This document shows, piece after piece, positions 1 through 10,894 of a stretch of 64,000 nt of DNA. The stretch's first letter is position 1. Each line of letters starts with the position of its first letter. The position numbers were made by a program, and so were the translations under genes. Source of the stretch: Meghimatium bilineatum (lineage: Eukaryota > Mollusca > Gastropoda > Stylommatophora > Philomycidae); the NCBI GenBank assembly GCA_034231615.1, contig CM067322.1, positions 65,687,349 to 65,751,348 of the forward strand, in the 5' to 3' direction. The notes under the pieces are model-generated. The model was not told the origin of the DNA. It did not search any database and worked only from the letters and a program-made list of their open reading frames with translations.

Positions 1-15
1 AACGCAGAAGAAGAA
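1..15 (+). mobile_element. 3' tail of a SINE-1/SINE-2 copy
   Basis: The window opens with AACGCAGAAGAAGAA, the terminal motif seen at the 3' ends of the SINE-1 and SINE-2 copies further in. The body of the element lies off the left edge, so the subfamily cannot be told. Confidence 0.5.
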
Positions 16-774
16 TTAAAATATTCTTTAAATGGTTAGATATTGCTGTGCAGGACAAGTAACAATACATAATCTGCATTTAGTTTAATTTTGTGTGTTT
101 TCCTCTTGATCAATTTTTGAAAAAAAAATTCACTTTTAATCCAGGTTACAGTTACAGAGGATCACAAGAGAACTCATGTGAGGAAAGTTTTCTTCCTAAA
201 GTACTTTAACATTCTATTGATTCATATCTTTCAATTAATTGTTTTTAATTAATCATGCATTTATAAGTCAAATCAATAAAAGTTATAAATGTATGACTTA
301 TCTGTGGTCTTCAGATGAAAATATTAGACTAAGTCACAAATACAACTAAGTCACAAATACAACATTATGCTCAGTTACCATATACAGATGGAAATACTTC
401 ATACAAATAAACTATGATCACTGGATCACATTTGCAAGAAAGTACTGTTTAGTGAACTTTCTGAAGAGCAATGGGTCTTTGGTAGACCACTTAATAAGTA
501 CAAAGATATGTGTAAATTCTTAGTGATTATTTCTCCATTGACCCTAAAATTTGGAAAGCGCTCGCTGATTGCACTGCCTGAAAACAAACTACACACCAGC
601 AGAGTTGTTCAGGAACAATATTATTAAAAGGATGATAGACTAAAGAGAAAGGTGCAAACACACAAATGTTATATTGCTGTGACTTCATCGCAAACTTGTT
701 TCATTCATGAGAAATACTACACAATAGTTTTTGTTTAATATTTGCATAATATAAACTACATTGTCTTCTGCTAG
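16..774. other. No recognised feature
   Basis: A+T-rich DNA, presumably intron of the plus-strand gene. I see no further exon with good splice sites; 838-950, 1110-1480 and 1549-1815 are likewise featureless. Confidence 0.4.
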
Positions 775-838
775 TACGGAGTGAGGGAAATGTGAGTGAT
801 GGTTATGGCTCAGATGGTTCCTACACCTCAAGGTCAAA
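775..838 (+). CDS. Plus-strand gene, internal exon a
   Basis: Acceptor TTGTCTTCTGCTAG ends at 774 and a strong donor AA|GTAAGT starts at 839. Only one of the three frames is open: it starts with two bases of a split codon, runs 20 codons (RSEGNVSDGYG...) and ends with AA, which the next exon completes to AAG (Lys). The 64-nt length and good splice sites make a real exon likely. Confidence 0.6.
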
Positions 839-3800
839 GTAAGTAGTTTTAAATTAATAATGTAACTCATTTGCTTTTTGTTTTTTTCTCCTATGAATTT
901 ACAAAATAAATAATACCAACAGCTTTCCTGTCATGTCTAAAAGGGGCATTAGAATGAGCTAACAATGAAGAACACTGGCCCACGGAGATGGATATCCACA
1001 GAAAGATGTATGGGAGCACTGAGGAGCTTTCAAATACAGCAGCATTTATTAAGAAAATAGGACTTGCTGTGCAGACATGTCAAACTCCGAACAAGAAGAA
1101 GAAGAGCTAACTACCTTGGTTTGACTTATTAGTGCGATGATGTGTTGATGTATCTTTAATTATTATCAATTCTCCAGATTATTTTCCTATTCATATTTTT
1201 AATATTCATATTTCCACATTTTCATATCGGTTATTCCACAATTGTTAGGAAACTAAAGCAACGAAACGTTTTTAGTATTTGATATTTGAAACATTGCTAT
1301 CATAAGTTACCAGTTTAATTGCTATCATAAGTTAAGTTTCTTTTTTCTTTTGTAAGTAATTTTCTTGTACCTGTTTACCTTGTATTAGATTATGGAATGT
1401 TTGGATTTAAAATTTTTATATCTTGTTCAATATTTATTGATTTATAAAGTTGTAATTGTGCTCGCTAATTTATTTACAAAGGTTGAAAAGTGTAGTAGGA
1501 GCAGAGGAAAGACCAACATCTTCCATGTATAAAAGTAATTCAGCAAAGGTAATTTATATATAAACACATACATGTCCTTGTGAATATTTTAAATTGTGTA
1601 CAAAGTAGTAAAATCTACCCACCAATCAGGTAACAGACATATTGTGCCACTTGTGTGACAAAAATGTCATTTTAGACATTTTATCTATTCATATAAATAT
1701 AGTTGTCAACTTGCTGAAAGATAAATTTGTAAAAAAATTAATTTGCTGAAAAAACTTACAGGAACAGAAAAAACTTTACAAATTGGCAAAAATAAATTTG
1801 TGGTCGATCTATAATTTAAAAAATAAATCCAAAGAACAGGCTTGTTCCTGTGGTTTTTTTATTTCTATGATCCATCGTTTACATGGTCTGTCTCTGGCTT
1901 TATAGCCATTATGTCTATGTGTCATGGCCATTTGTGGCAAGCTATATGTCGATAGTCTGGAAGCGTGTGAAAACCACTTAATCTGTTGTCTTTTGATGTG
2001 TTCCAATACTGATATTGTTTAGGTTATTTGTCAGATATTATCGTTTCTAATTCTATCTCTTAATGACACTCTGAGTATTCTTCGTAGACATTTCATTTCT
2101 GCTGTCACAATTTTTCTTTTGTCTTGTGCTGTCATTGTCCAGGTTTGGCACTGGTAGTACAGTGATGGGATAATAATAGTCTTGTATAATGCAACTTTAG
2201 TGTCAATGTTTACATTTTTGTTCTTAAAAATATGTGTCATCTGTCCTAGGATCTGGTATGTTTTGTTGCATCTATTTTGTATCTCTTTACTGTTTTTGCC
2301 TTCACTTGATATAATGCTTCCTAAGTAAATGAACTTCTTTACCTGTTTAAGGTATTTATTATCGATGGAGATAGCGATATTTCTTTCTTTCTTTGCAATT
2401 GCCATTATTTCAGTCTTTTCAATATTGATCTTCATGTTGAATTTTTGACATGTTGTGTGGAGTCTGTTCATGCAATTTGTCTTCTGATGTCGCTATTAAT
2501 GCTTGGCCATCTGCAAAGAATAGTTCGTTCAATTTGTCTTTCATATTATCTTCTTCATTGGTGCTTGTTAGTTTACGGATGGAGTCGACATGTTATAAAA
2601 AGGAGAGGGGATAGGACACATCCTTGGTGAACTTGTGATTGGATTTGGAACTTATTGGACGCTCCTGCATTTGCTCTTACTTCACACTGGCTATTAAATG
2701 CCCTTGCATATATTGATTAAATGTTCTGGTACTCCATATATTTATAGTTTTCCATAGTTGTTGTCTGTTTACTCTGTCAAAGGCCTTCGCTTGGTCAATG
2801 AATACGATGTATAATTCTTTGTTGTTGTGTGTGGTTCTTTCTGTTAGATGTATCTAAATCACTGTAGCCACCAAACATAAATAAATACTTAAAATTCAGT
2901 GTTGCCACTAAAAATAAATAACTGCAAAACATAAGTATCCCCACTAAATTAAATGGAAACACAAAAGATGTAAAGAACTGCAGAACTCCATGTAAACAAA
3001 TGTACATTGTATTGTACACACATACAGAGTCAAACCTTGCAAAAAAACCATACATATCTGGCCGAATATGGGTAGTTGATGCCTATGTATAAGACATACT
3101 CAATTTGTATTAAAATATTGAAAGTAGCAAAGTTACAGGTAAGCATCCAATTTTCTTTGTTTCTTCAAAATTAATTTGGTACTTTAGAGACTACTAACAA
3201 AATTAAGTTATTATCAACCTCGGACTTCCAGACCACAGAGTGGCCAACCGAGGTGCACATAACACAGTTTTACTGTGGAACTTGCACAACTTACTTCACG
3301 TTCCCCGGCGGAAATCACACGATATATTCGTTGTGGTTATATGAGAGCGAATGAAGAAGAAAAAGAAGTTATTATCACAAGGATTAATGATGATGCAATT
3401 ATTTTCATTTTCATTCTTTCATCAGATTGCCAGAGCAGAACTTAGTCGTCCTCCTATTGGAAAATCCTTGAGTCAATATCCTTTTAATATTTTTTTATTA
3501 TTTATGTTGACCACCATACAGTATTTACAATTCTTATAAACAGATTGTAAAATATGGCTGGTCTATTAGCAATATGGTTACAGACATCTATCTTTCAGTG
3601 TAATTAGTAAAAGCACTGAGAGTATTAGTTACATTACAGACATCAGATGTGTCAGTCCATTGGAACAAATAATAAATGGTGATAAAATACATCTCTGTTC
3701 TCTGGACTACATCCTTCTGGAAATATATTAGAAATATATACTGTCCTGCTACAAGAGAGAGCCAGGGGGATTTTGAGAAAGAAAACAATATTTTTATGTT

Positions 3801-6800
3801 TCATCTCTTACATCTAATGCATATCTCAGCTTTCTTTCTTTACACCAAATACAACCCCATCATCCCCTCTCAACCCTCTAGGTTCTATCATCCTCCCAGA
3901 GAGCCAATGTGGCTTTTGTCAAGGCAGAGGTACAGTTTGACATATTCACTGCCAGACTACAGGAAAAGTGTCGTGAACAGAACATTGGTCTCTACACCAC
4001 ATTTGTTGACCTAACTAAGGCATTCGACTCTGTAAATCGCGAAGGACTATGAAAGATCATGGCCAAATTTGGATGTCCCAAAAAATTTACCAACATTGGT
4101 TCACCAGTTCCATGATGGCATGACAGCCTGTGTGCAAGATGTCTTTTCAGTAACTAACGTGTCAGGGTTGCATCCTGGCTCCGACACTCTTCGGCATGGT
4201 GTTCTCTGCCATGTTAAATGATGCCTTCTGGAATAGCAGTGCAGAAATTTGCTTTTGCTGTTGAACTGATGGAGGGCTATTCAATCTTAGTAGATTGAAG
4301 GCCAAGACCAAAACTAAGACAAACATTGTTTGCCGACAATTGGGCACTAAGCACTACAAGTCTGAAAGACATGCAGGACAGTATGGACCTCTTTTCTTTG
4401 GCCTGTGATGTGTCCGGTCCGGTCTCACTATCAGTACTGCGAAGACATTAGTAATGTATCAACCAGTGCTGTCCCCTACACAGAACCAGTAATCACAGTA
4501 AAGGGACGAAAACTCAATACTGCCAATAAGTGTGTATATCTTGGCAGCACCCTATCGCAGACTGTGACAGTTGATGAGGATGTTGCTCTGCATATTGCTC
4601 GTGCCAGTGCAGCATTCAGAAGCCTTCATACCAATGTCTGAATCAGGCATGGTCTTAGTTTGACAACTAAGTTGGACATCTACCACGCAGTGGGTTCAGC
4701 CAACACTGCTTTATGCTGCGTCATCCTGGACTGTCTTTGTGAGACATTCTCGACAGCTTAACTCTTTCCACCTTTGGTGCCTAAGAAACCTCATGAGAGT
4801 ACATTGACAGGATCGAGTACCAGACACGGAAATCCTTCAAAATTCCCAAATGCAAAACATTCATGCCCTGCTGACTAGGTCCCAACTCCGCTGGACTGGC
4901 CACATCGTCTGTATGCCAGACAAACGCCTTCCAAAGAAATGGGGTAAACAATGGGGTGCAATGGTAAACGTTCAAGAGGAGGGCAGAAAAAGCTATTCAA
5001 GGATCACCTAAAGAACTCTTTCCAGCACTGCAGCATCAATCCTAGCTCCTGGGAGACACAGCCCTTGATCACTCAGCTTGGCACACCAATTCAATGCTGG
5101 CATCACTAAATTTGAAAAAGAGAGAACAATTTACAAGGAACAGAAGTGGAAGGACAAATCTGAAAACTCTCCTACACAGCACTGCAATAGAACTTTCCTG
5201 GCACGAATCAGACATCTACGAACTCACAAACCCAAATAAAATTATAGTCACAAATATTTTGTCTATCTCTACTTGTTCATCACAATTTTGTTATTTTTTA
5301 TGCCATGCTTATCTTTGCTTGCAAAGGAGAAACATCATCATCAACAACCTCTTTAAGTTCTATCAATAACTCTTCTAAATTCTATCAACAACCCCTCTAT
5401 GTTCTATCAATAACTCCTCTTTCATCAACCCCTCTATGTTCTATCAATAACTCCTCTTTCATCAACCCCTCTACGTTCCATCAATAACTCCTCTTTCATC
5501 AACCCCTCTACGTTCTATCAATAACTCCTCTTTCATCAACCCCTCTATGTTCTATCAATAACTCCTCTTTCATCAACCCCTCTACGTTCTATCAATAACT
5601 CCTCTTTCATCAACCCCTCTACGTTCTATCAATAACTCCTCTTTCATCAACCCCTCTATGTTCTATCAATAACTCCTCTTTCATCAACCCCTCTATGTTC
5701 TATCAATAACGCCTCTTTCATCAACCCCTCTATGTTCTATCAATAACTCATCTTTCATCAATCCCTCTACGTTCTATCAATAACTCCTCTTTCATCAACC
5801 CCTCTATGTTCTATCAATAACTCCTCTTTCATCAACCCCTCTATGTTCTATCAATAACTCCTCTTTCATCAATCCCTCTACGTTCTATCAATACTTCCTC
5901 TTTCATCAACCCCTCTATGTTCTATCAATAACTCCTCTATCATCAACCCCTCTACGTTCTATCAATAACTCCTCTTTCATCAATCCCTCTACGTTCTATC
6001 AATACTTCCTCTTTCATCAACCCCTCTATGTTCTATCAATAACTCCTCTATCATCAACCCCTCTACGTTCTATCAATAACTCCTCTTTCTTCAACCAATC
6101 TAGGCTCTATCATCAACTACCCCTCTAGGTTATATCAGCAACAGGTTGATAGGTTCTTTCATCATTATCATGTTTCACATTAGTCTATAGTGAAGATATT
6201 TGTCTATGGAGTAAATTACATATTTTTGCCTTAATGATATTCAAGTTAGCCAGCACACCAGATTTGGCTTTCAGAAAGACTAGGTCCAAAGTTGGAACTG
6301 TTCCCAATGAAGGAAATGGTAAATTGTTTTACTACAGTACTTTAGCGCTATTTCTTTTATTTTAGTTCATATAACCTGTCTCATGTGAGGTTTGTTTTAA
6401 TTTGCATATTCGTATTGCATATTCAATAAGCAATAGAAGTGGGAGTCTTGCGCTTTTGGTAATTTTAAACAAGTTAAACTTGTTTGAAAATGCGGGAGGA
6501 GAAAGGGGGGGGGTATAAGCTGATGATAAGAAGATGATATAAGCAGAATTTATTCTAAAGATTTTGAGGCTGAGTTAGAGTTTAGCAACCCAGGCCCATT
6601 GAATCACTGCTGTTGCAGAAATTTCAAATGAAACTACAATGATTGGACAAATCAGCTGAACCCACAAAAGAAATCTCCCGAAATCCATAATGCAGTCTGA
6701 CAAAAGAGAGACATTGCAAACTATAGGAAACTGTGACATCAGAATATAGTGCAAGTGGTCAAAGAAATGGAAATGTTTAATATAAATTGTAATTGTTTGT

Positions 6801-9227
6801 AGAACCATGATAGAACGAACCAGGACAATTCACATTGAACATAAGGAGAACAATTTTATTTGGAACATGATAATGAAAGCAACATACATTCAGAGGTACC
6901 TGTAGTGACTATAATGATGTCATAAGAAGAGTGGCGCTCATCAAGTGGAAACAAATAATATCCCAAATAATAGCAGTACAATTCTAAGCAAAGGTATGGA
7001 AAATCACAATTTTTCAATATTATGTCACAATGCAGAGATAATGAAGAGAAAGTCACAAAACAAGACTTGTATGATAAGCTCCAAGAAACATTAGACAATG
7101 TGTCAAGACTAGTTATAAAAATAGTTTTAGGGGATATAGACACTAAGGTTGAAATAGATAAGACCAAATATGAACTAATTATGAAGAAAATTGAAATAGG
7201 AAACAAATCAAAATGGATAAATCATCAACTTTGCAGTTTTAATGATTAGGAACAGACAAAGAATCACATCATCTTATGGACTGCCAAAATAACATTTAAG
7301 GCTTCTAGATACAAAGCAGGATGATCAAGTTGTAAGTACAGTACCAAGAACCTCACAAATAAAAACACAAAAGTAAAATTTACTTTACATTTCAAAAATA
7401 AATGTAAGATTCTGAAGAACCTCACAGCCCCGGATAAAATAAAATAAATTATATAGATAAAATGTTGGCTTGGTAGAGTGGGTCTGCCTCACAAACCAAC
7501 TCTTATCAAATTAGTTCCAGGTTCAAAAGTACAATTAGTTCCACATTGTACTGGCCAGTCATTTTGCAAAAATGCTAGCAGGTCTGACATTTTAACCTTT
7601 GTTGAGTTAAAGCTTGAGTTGATGAGGGAAGATTTAGTGGGTTGTAAAATGTAACCTTCGGTTTGATTGGATGTCTTCTTCTTCTGCGTTCAAACTCCTG
7701 CAGATTCGCAGGATGTAGTCCGGAGAACGGAATGCATTGTGTCATGGTTTACAGCATTGCTGCGATATCTGGACGTTTCGGCCTGACACATCCGACTTCA
7801 GCGTGGCTTTGGGTCACTGACCTTATATGGGATGGGACAGCCAACTCCATCCCATAACCTCCTTAGTCGCCCTTTACGACATGCATGGAAGGTAAATAGT
7901 GTTGCTATTCTTTGCTCCCCTATCGGGCCCAGCAACACATGGGTGGATTGGATGTCTATTGCTATACTGTTTTAAGTGTAATAGACTTTCATGCTGATTG
8001 CTTAATGTCAAGCATACTGCATATGGTATTGAAGAACAGAGAACATCTTTACTAATGGTAATTTTCAGTAGAATATAATAAAAAATTAGGAATCCCAATT
8101 TACTAAAGATATTGATTGTGCTTTACATAAATTCTTGATTAGAAACTGGCTTTACAGCACATGGGGCATTCCCATAAGTGCTCCGCCCTCCGTTCCAGCA
8201 GCTATCCCAGTATATGCAGAGTCACAGTCAAGTGTTGGTTGTGTGATCTTCGGGATTTTCCAAAAAATTTACTTTTCCTTCCCTCGCCTCTAGATACTCC
8301 CATTTCTAACATTCTCTGTATGTAGACGTTCTCAGCCTCATTGAAATCATCTTCATTCTGAACTGAATCTATTACTGCCTTCATTAAGTATCTCTTCTCA
8401 GCAATGTGCTGTCAATCGCCGCATTGTTTGCCAATAAGTCAGCTCTCTTGTTTCCTCTGACCCCAGCATGACCAGGGCAGTATATCCATGTAATGCTCTG
8501 GAACCAACAAGCTAAAAGCAATATCTCAGGATCTATCCTTAATTACAAAGGGAAAAAAAAGTTAACTTAGAGCCTAGACCAAATAAAGGTTTTTAAAAGT
8601 CATAGATGATTTCCTTTATTGTACTAATTGTACTAGGGTTCTCCAAGCCATCTCTTGAGAGTACTGCTGACACAGTGTAACTAGTGGTAATCCCCAGGAA
8701 TCTCCTAATAAATGCACTTGTAAACACGATGTTATGACACAAAATTGAACCCTTGAACACAATATAAATGGCTTAACCCCTATGCCACAGAGCTTACTTA
8801 GACCTTAAATAACTTCAGCATAAATATAAGTTGGCTAGACTGATATAAAGTCTGACACATACTGCAATCAAAGTAGTCTACAGTGAAATTGGATCATATT
8901 GGATATAGAAATATTTATCATAATGACAAGATTTTATTCAAATGGTTGTTGGTGTTATAATTGGAAATATTTATCATAATGACAAGATTGTATTCAAATG
9001 GTTGTTGGTGGTATAACTGGAATCCACTGTGTATTTAACACATTACGTAATTATCTGGTGTTTTATATTACATTCATGACTCATTTGTTTTTAACTTAAG
9101 GTTGTTTTTCTTTCCTACAGATGATGATGATGAGGATAACGAGTACTTGGATCGTTCGGCAGAGATCAGTGAAATAGAAGAAAGACTGGACCGCTTACAG
9201 CAGTTGATGAAAGCCACCATGCCTTGA
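775..9227 (+). CDS. 3' part of an unidentified plus-strand gene (four exons, acidic coiled-coil C-terminus)
   Basis: Join 775-838, 1482-1548, 3426-3471, 9121-9227. The frame stays open across all joins and gives 93 residues ending at TGA 9225-9227. The first three exons encode Ser/Gly/Arg-rich, probably disordered sequence (GNVSDGYGSDGSYTSRS, then EERPTSSMY, then AELSRPPIGKSL). The last encodes an acidic run followed by a heptad-like helix (AEISEIEERLDRLQQLMK). Upstream exons must lie left of 775, because that exon starts with two bases of a split codon. Weak point: the exon 3 donor (A|GTCAAT) is poor. The Ser/Arg-rich body ending in a short acidic helix recalls the C-terminus of VFL3/CCDC61-type centriolar proteins, but this is a guess from memory and I give no symbol. 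The gene converges on RMDN. Confidence 0.55.
950..1110 (+). mobile_element. Unclassified retroelement 3' fragment ending in (GAA)n
   Basis: Less A+T-rich than its surroundings and ending CCGAACAAGAAGAAGAAG near 1107, a tail of the same kind as the SINEs and LINE-C. No protein match was recognised; possibly the 3' UTR of a LINE. Confidence 0.3.
1482..1548 (+). CDS. Plus-strand gene, internal exon b
   Basis: Acceptor TTTATTTACAAAG is pyrimidine-poor; the donor AAAG|GTAATT is reasonable. The first G completes the Lys codon from exon a. There follow 22 codons with coding character (VVGAEERPTSSMYKSNSAK), ending in phase 0. Confidence 0.55.
1815..2853 (-). mobile_element. LINE-B fragment: reverse transcriptase and C-terminal region
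   Basis: Read on the minus strand from 2853: an RT block with IVFIDQAKAFDRVNRQQLW (motif A region), a gap with disruptions, then the RT-thumb connection (KFIYLGSIISSEGKNSKEI..., [30 protein letters not shown]). It ends with the GYKARDRPCKRWIIEIK tail near 1830. This layout is typical of RTE/BovB-like non-LTR elements. The frame is broken by stops and shifts and the endonuclease is missing, so the copy is 5'-truncated and dead. It lies in an intron of the plus-strand gene, antisense to it. Confidence 0.75.
3426..3471 (+). CDS. Plus-strand gene, internal exon c (donor uncertain)
   Basis: A very good pyrimidine-rich acceptor (TTTTCATTCTTTCATCAG) precedes IARAELSRPPIGKSL in phase 0, matching the phase leaving exon b. 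The only nearby GT donors leave phase 1. The one at 3472 (A|GTCAAT) joins to the terminal exon as A+AT = Asn, in frame. The donor is weak, so the 3' boundary is provisional. Confidence 0.45.
3650..3790 (+). mobile_element. SINE-2 copy (degenerate)
   Basis: Matches the SINE-2 pattern seen at 9540 and 14040: a CCATTGG..CAAATAA block, TCTGTTCTCTGGACTACATCC, and CTGCTACAAGAGAGAGCC near the 3' end. Diverged, and the (GAA)n tail is reduced to GAAAGAAAAC. Confidence 0.6.
3890..5345 (+). mobile_element. LINE-A copy 1: RT to 3' end, with zinc finger and 3' hairpin
   Basis: Degenerate RTE-like element on the plus strand. Blocks in order: ESQCGF..GRGTV (3893); a broken FVDLTKAFDSVNREGL (about 4000); [18 protein letters not shown] (about 4170); then [21 protein letters not shown] and AAFRSLHTNV (to 4640), a connection domain, and LFKDHLKNSFQHCSINPSSWE (about 4990). 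Near 5180 a C2H2-like finger reads HCNRTFLARIRHLRTH. The 3' UTR ends with the hairpin CTTTGCTTGCAAAG and an ATC-repeat tail at 5333-5345. Many frameshifts; the 5' end, including the endonuclease, is absent. The same family as 28491-30094 on the other strand. Confidence 0.75.
5313..5326 (+). other. 3'-terminal hairpin of LINE-A copy 1
   Basis: CTTTGC-TT-GCAAAG, a perfect 6-bp stem with a TT loop just before the element tail. Covariant versions occur in the three other LINE-A 3' ends (60976-60989, 28514-28527, 61590-61603), suggesting a structure read by the element's own RT. Confidence 0.65.
5346..6125 (+). repeat. Minisatellite, 37-bp unit, about 20 copies
   Basis: Tandem copies of a 37-bp unit beginning CCCCTCTATGTTCTATCA and continuing ATAACTCCTCTTTCATCAA. 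Most units differ only at a few sites (ATG/ACG, AACTCC/TACTTCC, CTTTC/CTATC). The array starts directly in the ATC-rich tail of LINE-A copy 1 and decays by about 6110. The first units are the most irregular. Confidence 0.95.
7440..7560 (+). mobile_element. tRNA-derived SINE head
   Basis: TGGCTTGGTAGAGTGG resembles an A box and, about 45 bases on, AGGTTCAAAAG resembles a B box of a pol III promoter. The following TACAATTAG..CCACATTGTAC block recurs at 34060-34165. Not a functional tRNA: no consistent cloverleaf. Confidence 0.45.
7674..7935 (-). mobile_element. SINE-1 copy
   Basis: One of seven copies. On the minus strand it runs from GGGCCCGATAGGGGAGCAAAG, through GTCGTAAAGGGCGACTAAGG (a short imperfect palindrome), GGATGGAGTTGGCTGTCCCATCC, GTCGGATGTGTCAGGCCG and GACACAATGCATTCCG, to AGTTTGAACGCAGAAGAAG. 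The body is well conserved, so this is one of the younger copies. The tRNA head is absent here (5'-truncated). Confidence 0.85.
8150..8500 (-). mobile_element. LINE-D fragment: RNase H C-terminal part
   Basis: On the minus strand: a CPGHAGVRGNKRADLLANNA-like stretch (positions about 8480-8400), the C-terminal RNase H helix region, then [40 protein letters not shown] and SHNQHL. Part of the His/Asp-bearing C-terminal RNase H motif is visible, with a frameshift near 8395. A second copy lies at 35345-35605. Sequence unlike the RNase H of LINE-C. Confidence 0.65.
8907..9018 (+). repeat. Tandem duplication, 56-bp unit, two copies
   Basis: AAATATTTATCATAATGACA... recurs 56 bases later with only a few mismatches. 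A local slippage or unequal-exchange product in the last intron of the plus-strand gene. Confidence 0.9.
9121..9227 (+). CDS. Plus-strand gene, terminal exon
   Basis: Acceptor GTTTTTCTTTCCTACAG is strong. The first two bases complete a split codon, then 34 codons read DDDEDNEYLDRSAEISE... to MKATMP and TGA. The acidic segment followed by alternating hydrophobics (I, I, L, L, L, M) predicts a short coiled coil at the C-terminus. The other frames soon hit stops. Confidence 0.65.
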
Positions 9228-9241
9228 TAAGTTAAAAAGAT

Positions 9242-9247
9242 ATTAAA
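9242..9247 (+). promoter_or_regulatory. Candidate poly(A) signal of the plus-strand gene
   Basis: ATTAAA lies 15 bases past the TGA of the terminal exon. A common variant hexamer in a plausible place; no further support from sequence alone. Confidence 0.3.
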
Positions 9248-9539
9248 ATTAATTGACTTGAAGTGCAGTACTGTCCTTGTTCTTCCACTAAATTGATAAA
9301 TATGTATTCACTGCAGCAAAGCTTAAATCCAATAGGTAAAACTTTGAACAGGGTAAAGAAGTTTTGCTAATCGCTGGTAACACACATAACACTCACAAAT
9401 CAGCGTTTCGACCAAAAGGCCTTTATCAAAAACATATTCACAACATAATACGATATACGATCAGTAAGAATGACAGTTTTGACGTTCACATAGCTTGTAT
9501 ATCATTTTCATATTAGACAGTTTTTGCTAAATCCAAGGA

Positions 9540-9724
9540 AATTTAATGTTTTCCTCGCCGAAGACGGATGTGTCGGACCATTGGCACAAATAAAACGGCG
9601 ACACAACTCAGTTCCGTTCTCTGGACTACATCCTGCTGGAATCCTAGAATGGATCATGGTCCTGCTACAAGAAAGATCCAGCAGGAGTTTGAGAATGAAT
9701 GCTGAAGAAGAAAAAGAAAAATAA
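9540..9724 (+). mobile_element. SINE-2 copy
   Basis: GCCGAAGACGGATGTGTCGG, ACCATTGG..CAAATAAAACGG, CTCTGGACTACATCCTGCTG, CTGCTACAAGAAAGATCC, AGTTTGAGAATGAATGCTG and an A/G-rich tail. It shares the TCTC(C/T)GGACTACATCCTGC and final GAGTTTGAGAA..AAGAAGAA blocks with SINE-1, but carries an extra segment of about 40 bp between them. Confidence 0.85.
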
Positions 9725-10457
9725 TGTTTTTCAGCTTCAAAATCATGAGACAAATTTCTTTTTACTAAATTTCTTCCACTAAATTATAGATTAGATGCAT
9801 GCTTTGAAATGGAACATCAAATTATGGAAGTATTTAGAATTATTCTATTTGAAATAAATTAATTAACCAGAAATGAAATTTCAAGATCTTTTTGCTCATC
9901 TGTGAGCATGGTTCTGGTATAAGAAACACTCTACAGTAAAGTTGAGCTTGGGTTCATTTATCCTCTTAGCTGAGGTATTGTTTACTGACATCGTGAACAC
10001 CTCATCTGAGCCTCTACATATATCCAAGAGCACCTGGCAGATACTAAGGCGGGTAGAATTGTCTGATTATAAATTATTTGACCATTTCCAAGGATACTCT
10101 GTTCTTGCATTTTAGAACATTGGAAATTTTCACATAAAGGCTTATATTTCGTTTTTATTTGCACATTAGACATTTTCCACTCCACCAAAACATGTTTGTC
10201 AGCTTTTTTCAGATTCCACTCAATCAAGTGGAATTTCATGTTTTAATCTACAAAAACATGGTACTAGAAAATATTTATGTTGAAGACAACTTTTTTTTAA
10301 GACATGTTTTACTGTATTTCAAATTGCGGAGTGTGTGAATAAGCGCATAGTTTTACTCAGATTGATTTGTAATAGTTACAGAAGATTCATAGACTGCTAA
10401 AATTTCTCCAAACAAAAATATAGAATATACTGTACTTTAATCTGTAGTAGCACAAAG

Positions 10458-10624
10458 TTTGTCCATGATGGTAAATTTCATGTTCATCAATTAATAATTT
10501 AAATATTAATTTATTTTAGGGTTTGGGTTAGGATAGTTGTGTTTTACATAACTAACTCCATCCCTAAATAAATAAATATGTCAATTATAAAATGATGAAC
10601 ATGAAATTTACAAACATAGACAAG
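10458..10624. mobile_element. Foldback/MITE-like palindrome
   Basis: The two ends are near-perfect inverted repeats: TTGTCCATGATGGTAAATTT against the reverse complement of the right end, with GTAAATTTCATGTTCATCA identical in both arms. Inner blocks (ATTTATTTTAGGG / CCCTAAATAAAT) also pair, so almost the whole 167-bp unit folds into one hairpin. No transposase; superfamily unknown. Confidence 0.7.
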
Positions 10625-10894
10625 GGAAATAATTAAACATGTGGTGGCGTCTTCTTGTACTGTACCCAAAAGTTTTTACAAATTATTGACTTAGATTTGA
10701 TTATTTTTTGTTGGAGGGTAACACTTGGCATTCTGAACATTTTATTAGACCAAATGGCATCTCTACATCAAAGATTTATGACACTGATTTCATTTTGTTA
10801 TCTCTTGTCATAATTATTTATTCATTTCTTACTAAATTATTCAAAACATTGTATCTTTATGAAACCAATAAGATAAAGCAAAGAAAAAGTTGCA

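Noticed and set aside
3868..3890. Minisatellite motif upstream of LINE-A copy 1 as proof of a flanking duplication
   Set aside because: Only about 18 bases resemble the unit, and C/T-rich sequence is common here; mentioned only as a hint.
5305..5487. Ser/Thr-rich open frame
   Set aside because: A reading of the LINE-A tail and the 37-bp minisatellite.
5346..6125. CRISPR-like array
   Set aside because: Direct tandem units without unique spacers in a eukaryotic genome; a minisatellite.
6275..6318. Possible exon of the plus-strand gene (KTRSKVGTVPNEGN, acceptor GGCTTTCAG, donor ATG|GTAAAT)
   Set aside because: Its outgoing phase fits the terminal exon, but it needs an incoming phase that neither exon b nor exon c supplies. 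Kept only as an alternative.
7440..7560. Functional tRNA gene
   Set aside because: A- and B-box-like motifs are present, but the arms do not pair into a cloverleaf and the block recurs as a repeat; called a SINE head.
9508..9753. Cys/Ser-rich open frame ([20 protein letters not shown])
   Set aside because: Antisense reading of SINE-2; the same peptide appears wherever the SINE does.
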